The notes below the pieces were generated by a model. That model was not told where the DNA came from, ran no database searches, and saw only the letters and a list, made by a program, of their open reading frames with translations. The translations under genes and the position numbers were made by a program. From Pannonibacter sp. SL95 (GTDB lineage: Bacteria; Pseudomonadota; Alphaproteobacteria; Rhizobiales; Stappiaceae), in NCBI RefSeq assembly GCF_026672425.1, contig NZ_JAPPRC010000005.1, positions 62,001 to 126,000 on the forward strand: DNA of 64,000 nt, in the 5' to 3' direction. Below, one piece after another: positions 10,027 to 18,923 of this stretch (its first letter is position 1; each line of letters starts with the position of its first letter).

Positions 10027-10893
10027 ATGAGCCGAGTTGCCTATGTGAACGGGGAATATGCCCGCCACGCCACTGCTGCCGTGCATGTCGAAGACCGCGG
10101 CTATCAGTTTGCCGATGGCGTCTATGAGGTCTGTGAAGTCTGGCAGGGCAATCTGGTCGACGGCCCGCGGCATCTGGACCGCCTGGAGCGGTCCTTGCGT
10201 GAGCTGCGCATCGACATGCCGATGTCGCGTGCGGCGCTCACCTTCGTGATGAAGGAAGTCATCCGCCGCAACCGGGTCCGCCATGGGCTCGTCTACATGC
10301 AGGTGACACGCGGTGTGGCCCGCCGGGATCATTTCTTCCCGGCTGATGACATCGCCCCTTCGATCGTGATCACCTCGAAGTCGACCAATCCGCGCGCCGG
10401 CGACAAGCAGGCAGAGACCGGCATTGCGGTCGTCAGCCATCCGGAAAACCGCTGGCCGCGCGTCGACATCAAGACCGTTGGCCTGCTGCCGAACGTGCTT
10501 GCCAAGCAATATGCGCGCGAACACGGGGCCAAGGAGGCCTGGTATGTCGATGCCAACGGCTATGTCACGGAAGGCGGCTCCACCAACGCCTGGATCGTCA
10601 CCAAGGATGGCGTGCTTGTCACCCGGCCAGCCGAAAGCGGCATCCTGAAGGGCATCACCCGTTCGGTCGTGCTGGATCTGGTCGCCCGCGAGGGCATCCG
10701 CTTCGAGGAACGGGCCTTCACGGTTGAGGAAGCCTTTGAGGCACGCGAGGCCTTCGTGACGGCCGCCTCCACGCTGGTCATGCCGGTTGTGCAGCTCGAT
10801 GGCCGGCCGATCGGCAATGGTCATCCCGGCAGCATCGCAACCGGACTGCGTCAGGCCTATCACAGCGCAAGCCATCTGGAAGAAATCCAGTAA
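10027..10893 (+). CDS. dat: D-amino-acid aminotransferase (class IV PLP enzyme)
   Basis: This 288-residue fold-type IV PLP aminotransferase interconverts D-amino acids and 2-oxo acids, with a role in D-Glu or D-Ala supply for peptidoglycan. The phosphate-binding and specificity features are typical: EDRGYQFADGVYEV near the start, the Schiff-base lysine in DIKTVGLLPN, and the glutamate of VTEGGSTNAW. I use the ATG at 10027, preceded by a purine-rich stretch (cagggatgtgatcc), instead of the in-frame TTG at 10009, which would add six unconserved residues. It lies 47 bp downstream of trkA and upstream of hfq, a conserved arrangement. Confidence 0.93.
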   Translation: MSRVAYVNGEYARHATAAVHVEDRGYQFADGVYEVCEVWQGNLVDGPRHLDRLERSLRELRIDMPMSRAALTFVMKEVIRRNRVRHGLVYMQVTRGVARRDHFFPADDIAPSIVITSKSTNPRAGDKQAETGIAVVSHPENRWPRVDIKTVGLLPNVLAKQYAREHGAKEAWYVDANGYVTEGGSTNAWIVTKDGVLVTRPAESGILKGITRSVVLDLVAREGIRFEERAFTVEEAFEAREAFVTAASTLVMPVVQLDGRPIGNGHPGSIATGLRQAYHSASHLEEIQ

Positions 10894-11068
10894 ACGTGTG
10901 AAATAGTAGTGGGGCAGTATGGCTGACTTGATATAGACTCAATCCGTGGACCCGGTTTTTACCGGGAGAGGCGGCAGCGTTTGTGTTCAGGGCCTCGCTT
11001 CCCGAGCCAGATAAAAGCAATTGTCAGATGCCACGGCCGGATCTGGCAGAAACAGGATAAGAAGACTC

Positions 11069-11326
11069 ATGGCTGAGCGTGCGCAGAATCTCCAAGACAC
11101 CTTCCTCAATCATCTTCGCAAGCAGAAGACCCCCCTCACGATCTTCCTGATCAACGGCGTCAAGCTTCAGGGTGTCGTGACGTGGTTTGACAATTTCTGC
11201 GTTCTTCTGCGTCGGGATGGGCACTCGCAGCTCGTCTACAAGCATGCGATTTCGACGATCATGCCGAATGGTCCGGTTCAACTGTTCGAGCCGGGCGAAG
11301 AAGGCTCCGACAAAGCGGGCGCCTGA
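11069..11326 (+). CDS. hfq: Hfq RNA chaperone
   Basis: This 85-residue Sm-like protein forms hexameric rings that pair small RNAs with mRNAs. The Sm1 motif ([20 protein letters not shown]) and Sm2 motif ([11 protein letters not shown]) are intact, and the N-terminus [18 protein letters not shown] is the conserved alphaproteobacterial one. The ATG at 11069 matches homologues; the in-frame upstream codons back to 11021 are not conserved. The stop TGA abuts the TTG start of hflX directly, giving an hfq-hflX pair. The 175 bp between dat and hfq probably hold its own promoter, but I cannot assign one firmly. Confidence 0.97.
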   Translation: MAERAQNLQDTFLNHLRKQKTPLTIFLINGVKLQGVVTWFDNFCVLLRRDGHSQLVYKHAISTIMPNGPVQLFEPGEEGSDKAGA

Positions 11327-12763
11327 TTGACGCAGTCCACATCCTCCGACGATCCCTCGGACGACAACCGGCGCGGACCTGCTGCGCCGGATGACCTCCG
11401 GCGCGGCGAAACTGCGCCCGGCGACAGAGGTCCAGACCTTGACCGGCGCGCTCCTTTGTCCCGGGCGCTGGTCATTGAACCGATCACCCCGGAAAAGACC
11501 GCGCGAGGCACTGAAGCCGACCTCGCATCGACGCGCAGCCCGGAAGCCCGGCTGGAAGAAGCCGTCGGCCTGTGTGCAGCCATTGATCTCGACATTGCCG
11601 ATGCGCTCATCGTGCGCGTGCAGAAGCCGCGACCGGCGACGCTTCTGGGCACTGGCAAGGTTGAGGAGATCGCGGCCCTGGTCGAGGCGCATGAGGTCGA
11701 TGTCGTCGTGGTCGACCACGCGCTGACGCCGATCCAGCAGCGCAACCTGGAAAAAGAGCTGAAGACGAAGGTGATCGACCGGACCGGTCTGATCCTGGAA
11801 ATCTTTGGCGCCCGCGCCCGCACCAAGGAAGGCCGGCTGCAGGTCGATCTGGCCCATCTCAGCTGGCAGAAAAGCCGGCTCGTGCGCTCCTGGACCCACC
11901 TTGAACGCCAGCGCGGCGGTGTCGGCTTCATGGGCGGCCCTGGCGAAACCCAGATCGAAGCCGACCGCCGCCAGATCCAGGAGAAGATCCTGCGGCTGGA
12001 GCGCGAACTGGAGCAGGTGCGGCGCACCCGCGACCTGCACCGCAAGAAGCGCAAGAAGATTCCCCAGCCGGTGATCGCGCTGGTCGGCTACACCAACGCC
12101 GGCAAGTCGACGCTGTTCAACCGGCTGACCCGCGCCGAAGTCTTCGCCAAGGACCTGCTGTTTGCAACGCTCGATCCCACCCTGCGCCGGATCAAGCTGC
12201 CGCACGGCCGCGAGGTCATCCTGTCTGACACCGTGGGCTTCATCTCGGAACTGCCGACCCATCTGGTCGCCGCCTTCCGCGCGACGCTGGAAGAGGTGCT
12301 GGAAGCCGATCTCATCCTGCATGTGCGCGACATCAGCCATCTCGACACCGAGGCGCAGGCCGTCGACGTCTCAAGGACGCTCGAGGCCCTTGGCGTCAGC
12401 CCGCAGACCGGCGCACCCATCGTCGAGGTCTGGAACAAGATCGACTGCCTGGACGGTGAGCGGCGCGACAAGCTCCTCGCCGCCAACGGCCCTGAGGGTG
12501 CCATCGCCCTGTCAGCGCTCACCGGCGACGGTGTCGACGCCTTGCTGGAGCGGATCGAGAATTTCGTTGCCATTGGCGATGACCGGTTCGATCTCGTTCT
12601 TCCCGTCACCGACGGTCACCTGCTGGCCGGCCTCTACCAGATCTCCGAGGTTCTGGCGCGCGAGGACACGGACGAGGGCATCGAGCTGACCGTGCGCGTC
12701 TCCGACAAGCAGCGCGGCAACTTCCGGGCGCGCTATGGGGCGTTCATTGAGGGGGCGGAGTGA
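11327..12763 (+). CDS. hflX: HflX ribosome-associated GTPase
   Basis: This 478-residue GTPase splits stalled or heat-damaged 70S ribosomes. An HflX N-terminal domain (GTGKVEEIAALVEAHEVD and VIDRTGLILEIFGARA) precedes a coiled linker and the G domain with G1 GYTNAGKST, G3 DTVGFISELP and G4 NKID, then a C-terminal domain. No ATG is in frame before residue 200, so the TTG at 11327, immediately after the hfq stop codon, is the likely start and implies translational coupling to hfq. The first 50 residues are Asp/Pro/Arg-rich and variable. Confidence 0.95.
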   Translation: MTQSTSSDDPSDDNRRGPAAPDDLRRGETAPGDRGPDLDRRAPLSRALVIEPITPEKTARGTEADLASTRSPEARLEEAVGLCAAIDLDIADALIVRVQKPRPATLLGTGKVEEIAALVEAHEVDVVVVDHALTPIQQRNLEKELKTKVIDRTGLILEIFGARARTKEGRLQVDLAHLSWQKSRLVRSWTHLERQRGGVGFMGGPGETQIEADRRQIQEKILRLERELEQVRRTRDLHRKKRKKIPQPVIALVGYTNAGKSTLFNRLTRAEVFAKDLLFATLDPTLRRIKLPHGREVILSDTVGFISELPTHLVAAFRATLEEVLEADLILHVRDISHLDTEAQAVDVSRTLEALGVSPQTGAPIVEVWNKIDCLDGERRDKLLAANGPEGAIALSALTGDGVDALLERIENFVAIGDDRFDLVLPVTDGHLLAGLYQISEVLAREDTDEGIELTVRVSDKQRGNFRARYGAFIEGAE

Positions 12764-12813
12764 GGGGCTGGAGCTCCTCGCTTGGCTTGATGACAAACCT
12801 CGACCTCTCCGAA

Positions 12814-12940
12814 GTCATCCCGGCCAAGCGCAGCGCCGAGCCGGGTCCGGAGAGTCCAGGTATCGATGTTTCCATCCGCTCATCCCTGAGAGACCTCGGC
12901 TCTCCGGTCCCGGCTCGAGCTGACGCTCGTCCGGGATGAC
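12814..12940 (+). repeat. REP-like inverted repeat pair
   Basis: Two copies of an imperfect palindrome face each other: gtcatcccggcc...gggtccggagag and ctctccggtcccgg...gtccgggatgac. Together they could fold into one long stem of roughly 40 bp per arm. The element sits between the convergent ends of hflX and mazG, a typical REP position. It shares the GTCATCCCGG and CCGGAGAG cores with the copies near 18400, 18840, 25513 and 26882. Confidence 0.8.
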
Positions 12941-12999
12941 GGCGGGTAGGCTTGTCGGAGGCCTGGGCAGGGGAACTGTCGGCAGGTGCTCCTACCTGA

Positions 13000-13839
13000 T
13001 CACTTCCCCTTCGCCGCCTGCCACACCGCTTCCATCTCATCGAGCGTCATGTCCTCCAGCGCAACGCCGCGGCGGGTGGCTTCGGCTTCGATGGCGGCAA
13101 AGCGGCGGCGGAACTTGGCATTGGTCCGCTTCAGCGCGTCTTCCGGCTCCACTTCCAGATGACGGGCAAGGTTTGCCAGCGCAAACATGACGTCGCCCAT
13201 CTCGTCCTTGATCGCATCCGGCACGTTGCCGGTGACAGCAGGCGCCGTGTGGTCCTTCAGCTCGGCTTCCAGTTCGTCGAGCTCTTCCCGGATCTTGGCG
13301 ATGACGGGCGCAAAGCTGTCCCAGTCGAAACCGACCCTTGCGGCCCGCCGCTGGATCTTTTCTGCCTCCATCAGGGCCGGGAAGGCGGAGGGCACCGCAT
13401 CGAGATAGCCAGGTTCCGTATCGGGTAGCCCCAGAGCCGCGCGGCGCGCCTTGCGCTCGGCCTTTTCCTCGGCCTTGATGCGGTCCCACATGCCCTTGGC
13501 CATGCCGGAGGTGCGGGCGGTGTCGTCGCCAAAGACATGCGGATGCCGGCGGATCATCTTCTTCGTGATCGCTTCCACCACATCGGGAAAGCTGAACGCG
13601 CCCTGTTCCTCTGCCATGCGGGAATGGTAGACCACCTGCAACAGCAGATCGCCCAGTTCCTCACGCAGGTCATCGAGGTCGTTGCGGCTGATCGCCTCCG
13701 CCACCTCGTAGGCTTCCTCGACCGTGTAGGGGGCGATGGTGGAAAAGTCCTGTTCCAGGTCCCAGGGGCAGCCCGTAACCGGGGTGCGCAGCGCTGCCAT
13801 GATGTCGATGAGAACGGAAATGTCGCGGCCGGGCTTCAT
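13000..13839 (-). CDS. mazG: MazG nucleoside triphosphate pyrophosphohydrolase
   Basis: This 279-residue all-alpha NTP pyrophosphohydrolase hydrolyses nucleoside triphosphates to monophosphates and PPi, as a house-cleaning or stringent-response modulator. Two MazG domains are visible. The N-terminal one has CPWDLEQDFSTIAPYTVEEAYEV and the metal-binding EELGDLLLQVVYHSRMAEE. The C-terminal one has KIREELDELEAEL and DEMGDVMFALANLARHL. It is convergent with hflX and lies downstream of the pyrimidine ABC operon, from which a strong hairpin separates it. Length is normal for the two-domain form. Confidence 0.95.
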   Translation of the reverse strand: MKPGRDISVLIDIMAALRTPVTGCPWDLEQDFSTIAPYTVEEAYEVAEAISRNDLDDLREELGDLLLQVVYHSRMAEEQGAFSFPDVVEAITKKMIRRHPHVFGDDTARTSGMAKGMWDRIKAEEKAERKARRAALGLPDTEPGYLDAVPSAFPALMEAEKIQRRAARVGFDWDSFAPVIAKIREELDELEAELKDHTAPAVTGNVPDAIKDEMGDVMFALANLARHLEVEPEDALKRTNAKFRRRFAAIEAEATRRGVALEDMTLDEMEAVWQAAKGK

Positions 13840-13873
13840 GGCGGTCCTCGCAAGGCAGATCAGACGGAATCAA

Positions 13874-13904
13874 CTGGCCGGGAGCCTACAGGCTTCCCGG
13901 CCAG
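13874..13904 (-). terminator. Hairpin at end of pyrimidine ABC transporter operon
   Basis: A strong inverted repeat (arms ctggccggga and tcccggccag, extended by gcct/aggc across a one-base bulge) lies 24 bp past the stop of the permease gene at 13928. On the minus strand it is followed by gttgatt, a weak U-tract, so it is a probable but not textbook intrinsic terminator. Confidence 0.6.
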
Positions 13905-13927
13905 GTGCCTATGCCGGTTCGGCCCGC

Positions 13928-15073
13928 TCAGCCGCGCTGCGAGGGATGCCAGAACGTTGCGATGCGCTCGATCAGGGCAACAGCCGCATAGAACAGCGAC
14001 CCGGCGAGCGCTGCGACCGCGATCTCTGCCCAGACCATGTCGAGGTTCATGCGTCCCACTTCCGTGGAGATGCGGAACCCCATGCCGACGATTGGCGTGC
14101 CGAAGAACTCGGCCACAATCGCGCCGATCATGGCGAGGGTGGAGTTGATCTTCAGCGCGTTGAAGATGAAGGGCAGGGCCATGGGCAGGCGCAACTTGAC
14201 CAGCGTCTGCCAATAGGAAGCCGCATAGGTGCGCATCAGGTCCTTCTGCATGGCGTCAGCTGCGGCAAGCCCTGCGACTGTATTCACCAGCATCGGGAAG
14301 AAGGTCATGATGATGACGACTGCTGCCTTGGACGGCCAGTCGAAGCCGTACCACATCACCATGATCGGGGCGACGCCGATGATCGGCAGGGCCGAGACCA
14401 GGTTGCCGATGGGCAGCAGGCCCCGGCGCAAGAACGGCACCCGGTCGATCAGGATGGCCACGACAAAGGCGCTGCCGCAGCCGATGGCATAGCCGGCTAG
14501 CACCGCCTTCAGGAACGTCTGCTGGAAATCGGCCCAGAGCACCGGCACCGAATTGACCAGCCGCGCGCCAATGGCGCCGGGGGAGGGCAGCAGCACCTGC
14601 GGGATGCCGGCACCGACCACGACGAGCTGCCACAGCACCAATAACGTCGCGCCGAAGATCAGCGGGATCGCCAGATTGACCAGCTTCTGCGCGGATGGCG
14701 ACAGGCCCCGCCAATGTGCCATCCGCTCCACGAACAGCCAGCTCGCAAACCAGGTGGCAATGGTGAGATACCAGAACCCGGGTGCCGCCAGTCCTGGATG
14801 GTTGGCGACAGTCTCGATCAGAAACCACGCCGACAGGAGCGTGACGAGGCCGATCACCAGATCCCCGACGCGGTGCCGGGCAAAGCCGAGGCTGTAGCGC
14901 ACGCCGAGAATGGCGAGCACCGTGACGACGATGGACAGGCGCGGCAGGTCGAGCGCGCCAAGATCCGGCTGGAAGGCCGTGCCGGTGAGGCCGAGCACCG
15001 CGAAGACCAGCACGCCGATGGCAAGGCGCGCGGGCGTGTCGAACCGGGGAAGGCTGGTGGCGATCGAGCTCAT
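13928..15073 (-). CDS. ABC transporter permease (NitT/TauT or pyrimidine type)
   Basis: This 381-residue inner-membrane permease has several extra N-terminal hydrophobic segments before the BPD_transp_1 core. The core carries the EAA loop near AADAMQKDLMRTYAASYWQTLVKLRLPMALPFIF. Its ATG overlaps the TGA of the upstream permease gene by four bases (ATGA at 15070-15073), so the two permeases are coupled and probably heterodimerise. With the ATPase at 15978 it forms an importer placed directly behind dihydropyrimidinase, which suggests uptake of a pyrimidine or hydantoin-like compound. No substrate-binding protein gene follows before mazG. Confidence 0.9.
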   Translation of the reverse strand: MSSIATSLPRFDTPARLAIGVLVFAVLGLTGTAFQPDLGALDLPRLSIVVTVLAILGVRYSLGFARHRVGDLVIGLVTLLSAWFLIETVANHPGLAAPGFWYLTIATWFASWLFVERMAHWRGLSPSAQKLVNLAIPLIFGATLLVLWQLVVVGAGIPQVLLPSPGAIGARLVNSVPVLWADFQQTFLKAVLAGYAIGCGSAFVVAILIDRVPFLRRGLLPIGNLVSALPIIGVAPIMVMWYGFDWPSKAAVVIIMTFFPMLVNTVAGLAAADAMQKDLMRTYAASYWQTLVKLRLPMALPFIFNALKINSTLAMIGAIVAEFFGTPIVGMGFRISTEVGRMNLDMVWAEIAVAALAGSLFYAAVALIERIATFWHPSQRG

Positions 15074-15951
15074 CGGTTCATCCCCATTTTCGCAAGCGTC
15101 GCCTTTTCAAGAAGGCCGATCAGCGCCACCAGGCTGCCGGCAACGACCGAGGCCACCACCAGCGCCGACCAGATCTGCACCATCTGGCCGTAATAGGATC
15201 CGGCAAGCAACCGCGCGCCAAGACCGGCCACAGCCCCCGTCGGCAGCTCGCCGACGATGGCACCGACAAGGCTTGCGGCAATGCCGACCTTCATCGAGGC
15301 AAAGAGATAGGGCACCGCATAGGGCAGCCGAAGCTTCCAGAAGGTCTCGGCCCGGCTGGCGCTGTAGGTGCGCATCAGATCGAGATGGATGAGCTCGGGC
15401 GAGCGCAGGCCTTTCACCATGCCGACCGTCACGGGAAAGAAGGACAGATAGGTCGAGATCATCGCTTTCGGGATCAGCCCGGAAATGCCGATGGCGTTCA
15501 GCACCACGATGATCATCGGCGCAATGGCCAGGATCGGGATGGTCTGCGACGAGATCACCCAGGGCATCAGCGACTTGTCCAGCACCCGCGAATGCACCAC
15601 CAGCACGGCGAGCCCGATGCCGAGCAGCGTGCCCATGACAAAGCCGGTCAGCGTCGAGGAGAGCGTGATGCCGGTGTGATAGATCAGGCTGCGGTTGGAG
15701 GTGATCTTCTTGTTGACGGTTGTGTCCCAGATCTCGACGGCCACCTGTGCCGGTGAGGGCAGGATGGGCCGCTCCTGCGCCAGCGTATCGTTGACCAGCT
15801 GCAGGAATGGGACATCAGTCTGTCCGGCGCGGGCGTAGATGTCGCGCTGGAACGGCGCATTCAGGGCAACGGCCGCCACATACCAGATGGCGACAATCGC
15901 CAGCAGGACCACCAGCACCGGGCCGACAGTGCCGGACATCAGGCCGAGCAA
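15070..15951 (-). CDS. ABC transporter permease (NitT/TauT or pyrimidine type)
   Basis: This is a permease of about 293 residues with an N-terminal membrane helix, a periplasmic stretch and a BPD_transp_1 core. The EAA loop reads LIHLDLMRTYSASRAETFWKLRLPYAVPYLF, closely parallel to that of its downstream partner. The start is uncertain: TTG at 15951 gives the longest usual reading, ATG at 15939 is four codons in, and a CTG at 15981 overlaps the ATPase stop. None has a good Shine-Dalgarno sequence, so coupled translation from the ATPase gene is plausible. It lies between the ATPase and second permease genes of the importer. Confidence 0.9.
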   Translation of the reverse strand: MLGLMSGTVGPVLVVLLAIVAIWYVAAVALNAPFQRDIYARAGQTDVPFLQLVNDTLAQERPILPSPAQVAVEIWDTTVNKKITSNRSLIYHTGITLSSTLTGFVMGTLLGIGLAVLVVHSRVLDKSLMPWVISSQTIPILAIAPMIIVVLNAIGISGLIPKAMISTYLSFFPVTVGMVKGLRSPELIHLDLMRTYSASRAETFWKLRLPYAVPYLFASMKVGIAASLVGAIVGELPTGAVAGLGARLLAGSYYGQMVQIWSALVVASVVAGSLVALIGLLEKATLAKMGMNR

Positions 15952-15977
15952 AGGGAGAAAGGGGGCGGACGGCGGCC

Positions 15978-16805
15978 TCAGTCGTCATAGGAGTGTCCTG
16001 CCTTCAGCCCTTCGCGCACGCGGTGGGCGACTTTCAGGAACTCCGGCGTCTCGCGGATATCAAGCGTGCGCTGGCGGGGCAGGTCACTGTCAATGATGTC
16101 ATAGATCCGGCCGGGGCGCGGACAGAGCACCACGATCTTGGTGGAGAGATAGACCGCTTCCGGGATCGAGTGGGTGACGAAGACCACCGTCTTGTTGGTC
16201 TTGGCCCAAAGCTGGTGCAACTGGTCATTCAGGTGATCGCGCACGATCTCGTCGAGGGCACCGAAGGGTTCGTCCATCAGCAGCAGCTTCGGCTCGACAG
16301 CGAGCGCGCGGGCGATGGACGCACGCTGCTGCATGCCGCCCGACAACTGCCATGGGAATTTTTTCTCAAACCCCTTCAGGTTGACCAGCTCCATATTGCG
16401 CGCAATCCGCGCCTCACGCTCCTTCGCATCCAGCCCCATGATCTCCAGCGGCAGGGCGACATTGCCGGCGATGGTCCGCCAGGGATAGAGCGCGGCTGCC
16501 TGGAACACGTAGCCATAGGCGCGGTTCAGCCGCGCCTCTTCAGGGCTCATGCCATTGACTGCAATCCTGCCGGCAGTCGGCTGCTCCAGATCGGCAATGA
16601 CGCGCAGCAGCGTGGTCTTGCCGCAGCCCGACGGACCGATGAAGGAGACGAAGTCGCCCTCGTCGATCTTCAGGTCGATGTTGGACAGCGCATGGACCGG
16701 TCCGTCGTTGGTCGCGAAGGTCAGCGACAGCTTCTCGATATCAATCACAGGCCCGGCCCGGTCCCCATGTGGGGCGGGGGTATAAAGTTGAGCGGCAGTG
16801 TTCAT
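15978..16805 (-). CDS. ABC transporter ATP-binding protein (NitT/TauT or pyrimidine type)
   Basis: This 275-residue cytoplasmic ATPase energises the two permeases encoded just downstream. Walker A is GPSGCGKTT, the Q-loop region is YVFQAAALYPW, the signature is LSGGMQQRASIARAL and Walker B is LLLMDEPFGALDE, followed by the switch His in VFVTHSIPEA. I place the start at the ATG at 16805, which has GGGGAT about seven bases upstream. A TTG at 16889 overlapping the dihydropyrimidinase stop would add 28 unconserved residues. The gene lies 80 bp after dihydropyrimidinase, probably in the same transcript. Confidence 0.94.
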   Translation of the reverse strand: MNTAAQLYTPAPHGDRAGPVIDIEKLSLTFATNDGPVHALSNIDLKIDEGDFVSFIGPSGCGKTTLLRVIADLEQPTAGRIAVNGMSPEEARLNRAYGYVFQAAALYPWRTIAGNVALPLEIMGLDAKEREARIARNMELVNLKGFEKKFPWQLSGGMQQRASIARALAVEPKLLLMDEPFGALDEIVRDHLNDQLHQLWAKTNKTVVFVTHSIPEAVYLSTKIVVLCPRPGRIYDIIDSDLPRQRTLDIRETPEFLKVAHRVREGLKAGHSYDD

Positions 16806-16885
16806 TTCATATCCCCTGGATTGCCCTGGTCCGTCCTGCTCATATGTTGGTGGCGTGCCAGCGGTCCTTGCGCGCCAGTCCTTGC

Positions 16886-18343
16886 TCAAACCCCGCTGGC
16901 GGGAATGCCGGTGCGTTCCACCTTGCGCGGGGCGACCAGGTCCTTCCAGGTCGACAGGGCCTTGTTGACGGCTGTGACCGGCGGGCGGGCGACGAACTCG
17001 CCGTGGCCTTCCCGGGTGTTGACCTTCGTCTCTTCAATGGCCACATGGCCGCGGGTGAGCGTGAAACGCGGCAGGCCCTTCACATGCTTGCCCTCGAAGA
17101 CGTTGTAATCGATGGACGATTGCTGGCTGGCGGCCGAGATCGTCTTTTCCCGGTTCGGGTCCCAGACGACAATGTCCGCGTCGGCGCCCACAAGGATCGC
17201 GCCCTTCCTCGGATACATGTTGAGGATCTTGGCGATGTTGGTCGAGGTCGCGGCGACGAACTCGTTCATCGTCAGGCGGCCGGTCGCCACACCATAGGTC
17301 CACAGCATCGGCATGCGGTCTTCAAGCCCCCCGGTGCCATTGGGGATCTGGGTGAAGTTGCCGATCCCCGTGCGCTTTTGCGCCGTGGTGAAGGCGCAGT
17401 GGTCCGTCGCCACCACCTGCAACGAGCCCGAGGAAAGGCCGGCCCACAGGCTGTCCTGATGCATCTTGTTGCGGAACGGGGGCGACATGACGCGGCGGGC
17501 GGCATGGTCCCAGTCCGGATGGGCATATTCGCTGTCATCGAGCGTCAGATGCTGGATCAGCGGCTCGCCAAAGACGCGCATGCCCTTGGCCCGGGCGCGG
17601 CGCACGGCTTCGTGGCTCTGCTCGCAGGACAGATGCACCACATAGAGCGGCACGCCCGCCATATCGGCGATCATGATGGCGCGGTTGGTGGCCTCGCCCT
17701 CGACCTCTGCGGGCCGCGAATAGGCATGCGCCTCAGGTCCAGTGTTGCCTTCTGCCAGAAGCTTGGCCTGCATCTGGGCCACCACGTCGCCGTTCTCGGC
17801 ATGAACCATGGCGAGTGCCCCCAATTCCGCGCAGCGCTGGAACGAGGAGAACATCTCGTCATCATCCACCATCAGCGCGCCCTTGTAGGCCATGAAATGC
17901 TTGAAGGAGTTGATGCCCTTCTGGCGAACGACGGTCTCCATGTCGTTGAACACCTGTTCGCCCCACCAGGTGACCGCCATGTGGAACGAATAGTCCGCCG
18001 TCGCCCGGCTGGTCTTGTTGTGCCACATGGACAGCGCGTCGAGCAGCGACTGGCCGGGGGAGGGCAGGCAGAAGTCGACCACCATGGTGGTGCCGCCGGC
18101 AAGCCCGGCGCGGGTGCCGCTTTCAAAGTCATCGGCCGAATAGGTGCCCATGAAGGGCATCTCGAGGTGGACATGCGGATCAATGCCGCCCGGCATGACG
18201 TAGCAGCCGGTCGCGTCCAGCACCTTGTCGCCGGAAAGGCCCTTGCCGATCTCGACGATCCTGCCGCCCTCGACCTTCACGTCGGCTTCGTAAGTCAGGT
18301 CAGCGGTCACCACGGTGCCGCCCTTGATCACAGTGCTTGCCAT
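16886..18343 (-). CDS. pydB: Dihydropyrimidinase (PydB/HydA-type)
   Basis: This 485-residue cyclic amidohydrolase opens dihydrouracil or dihydrothymine to N-carbamoyl-beta-amino acids. The binuclear zinc site is complete: HVHLEMPF near residue 58, the lysine to be carboxylated in SFKHFMAYKG, VHAENGD, VVHLSCEQ and the ATDHCAF aspartate. Start ATG 18343 is chosen because AAAGGGGAAC precedes it and MASTVIKGGTVV matches the family; upstream in-frame sequence runs into a REP element. It lies between the GIY-YIG gene and the ABC importer and forms the second step of the reductive pyrimidine pathway with the amidohydrolase at 18924. No dihydropyrimidine dehydrogenase (preTA/pydA) is in the window. 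Confidence 0.95.
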   Translation of the reverse strand: MASTVIKGGTVVTADLTYEADVKVEGGRIVEIGKGLSGDKVLDATGCYVMPGGIDPHVHLEMPFMGTYSADDFESGTRAGLAGGTTMVVDFCLPSPGQSLLDALSMWHNKTSRATADYSFHMAVTWWGEQVFNDMETVVRQKGINSFKHFMAYKGALMVDDDEMFSSFQRCAELGALAMVHAENGDVVAQMQAKLLAEGNTGPEAHAYSRPAEVEGEATNRAIMIADMAGVPLYVVHLSCEQSHEAVRRARAKGMRVFGEPLIQHLTLDDSEYAHPDWDHAARRVMSPPFRNKMHQDSLWAGLSSGSLQVVATDHCAFTTAQKRTGIGNFTQIPNGTGGLEDRMPMLWTYGVATGRLTMNEFVAATSTNIAKILNMYPRKGAILVGADADIVVWDPNREKTISAASQQSSIDYNVFEGKHVKGLPRFTLTRGHVAIEETKVNTREGHGEFVARPPVTAVNKALSTWKDLVAPRKVERTGIPASGV

Positions 18344-18398
18344 GTCTGTTCCCCTTTGTAGTTGCGCGATGCTCCGCGACCCTTGTTCTTTTTTGGTC

Positions 18399-18524
18399 CC
18401 TCGGCTCTCCGGTCCCGGGTCTCGTTTCACTCGCCCGGGATGACGCTGAACAATCTCAATCGGGTCGTCATCCCGGGCGTAGCGAAGCGAAGACCCGGGA
18501 CCGGAGAGCCACGGTCTCTCAACG
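18399..18524 (+). repeat. REP-like inverted pair upstream of dihydropyrimidinase
   Basis: The forward arm (18399-18445) starts cctcggctctccggtcccgg and ends cgcccgggatgacg. The inverse arm begins gtcatcccgggcgtagcgaa near 18468 and ends gggaccggagagccacgg by 18518. The forward arm is identical over 47 bp to the copy at 18840-18886, so the GIY-YIG gene lies between direct repeats. The spacer between the arms here is about 20 bp. Confidence 0.85.
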
Positions 18525-18812
18525 TCACCTGTTCAGATCACCGTACAAGTCCTGCCACTTCGGGTTCATCTTTTCGATCAACTCAAATTTCCACTGCCGG
18601 TGCCATCGCTTGATGCGTTTTTCCTGCGCAATCGCGCTTTCCACTTCGCTGTACTCTTCATACCAGACCAGTGATTTGACTCCGTATGTTGATGTAAACC
18701 CGGCGACTTTCCCATCGCGGTGCTCGTAAATCCTTTTTCCCAGTTCTGTCGTTACGCCAGTGTAAAGCGTCCCGTACGGTCTGGAGGCCAGGATATAGAC
18801 CCACGCGGGCAT
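18525..18812 (-). CDS. Small GIY-YIG nuclease-domain protein
   Basis: This 95-residue protein is a stand-alone GIY-YIG domain of the YhbQ/UvrC-like type. The two signature strands read VYILASRPYGTLYTGVT (YIL and YTG in place of GIY and YIG), followed by the conserved Arg in GKRIYEHRDG and the metal-binding Glu in VESAIAQEKRIKRWHR. Start ATG 18812 is where similarity begins; the frame upstream is REP sequence. Such proteins may be DNA nucleases, but many have no known role. It interrupts an otherwise continuous pyrimidine operon and is flanked on both sides by REP-like repeats, which suggests arrival as a unit. Confidence 0.9.
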   Translation of the reverse strand: MPAWVYILASRPYGTLYTGVTTELGKRIYEHRDGKVAGFTSTYGVKSLVWYEEYSEVESAIAQEKRIKRWHRQWKFELIEKMNPKWQDLYGDLNR

Positions 18813-18839
18813 TGCCTGTTCTCGCTTTTCTGTCTGCGT

Positions 18840-18886
18840 CCTCGGCTCTCCGGTCCCGGGTCTCGTTTCACTCGCCCGGGATGACG
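18840..18886 (+). repeat. REP-like arm, 47-bp direct repeat
   Basis: This 47-bp segment is identical to 18399-18445 and lies just upstream of the GIY-YIG start codon. It reads from cctcggctctcc to cgggatgacg. Unlike the other locus it has no inverse partner beside it. Confidence 0.85.
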
Positions 18887-18923
18887 AAGATTGCATTGCT
18901 TGATCTTGACGATCTTACGTCAC

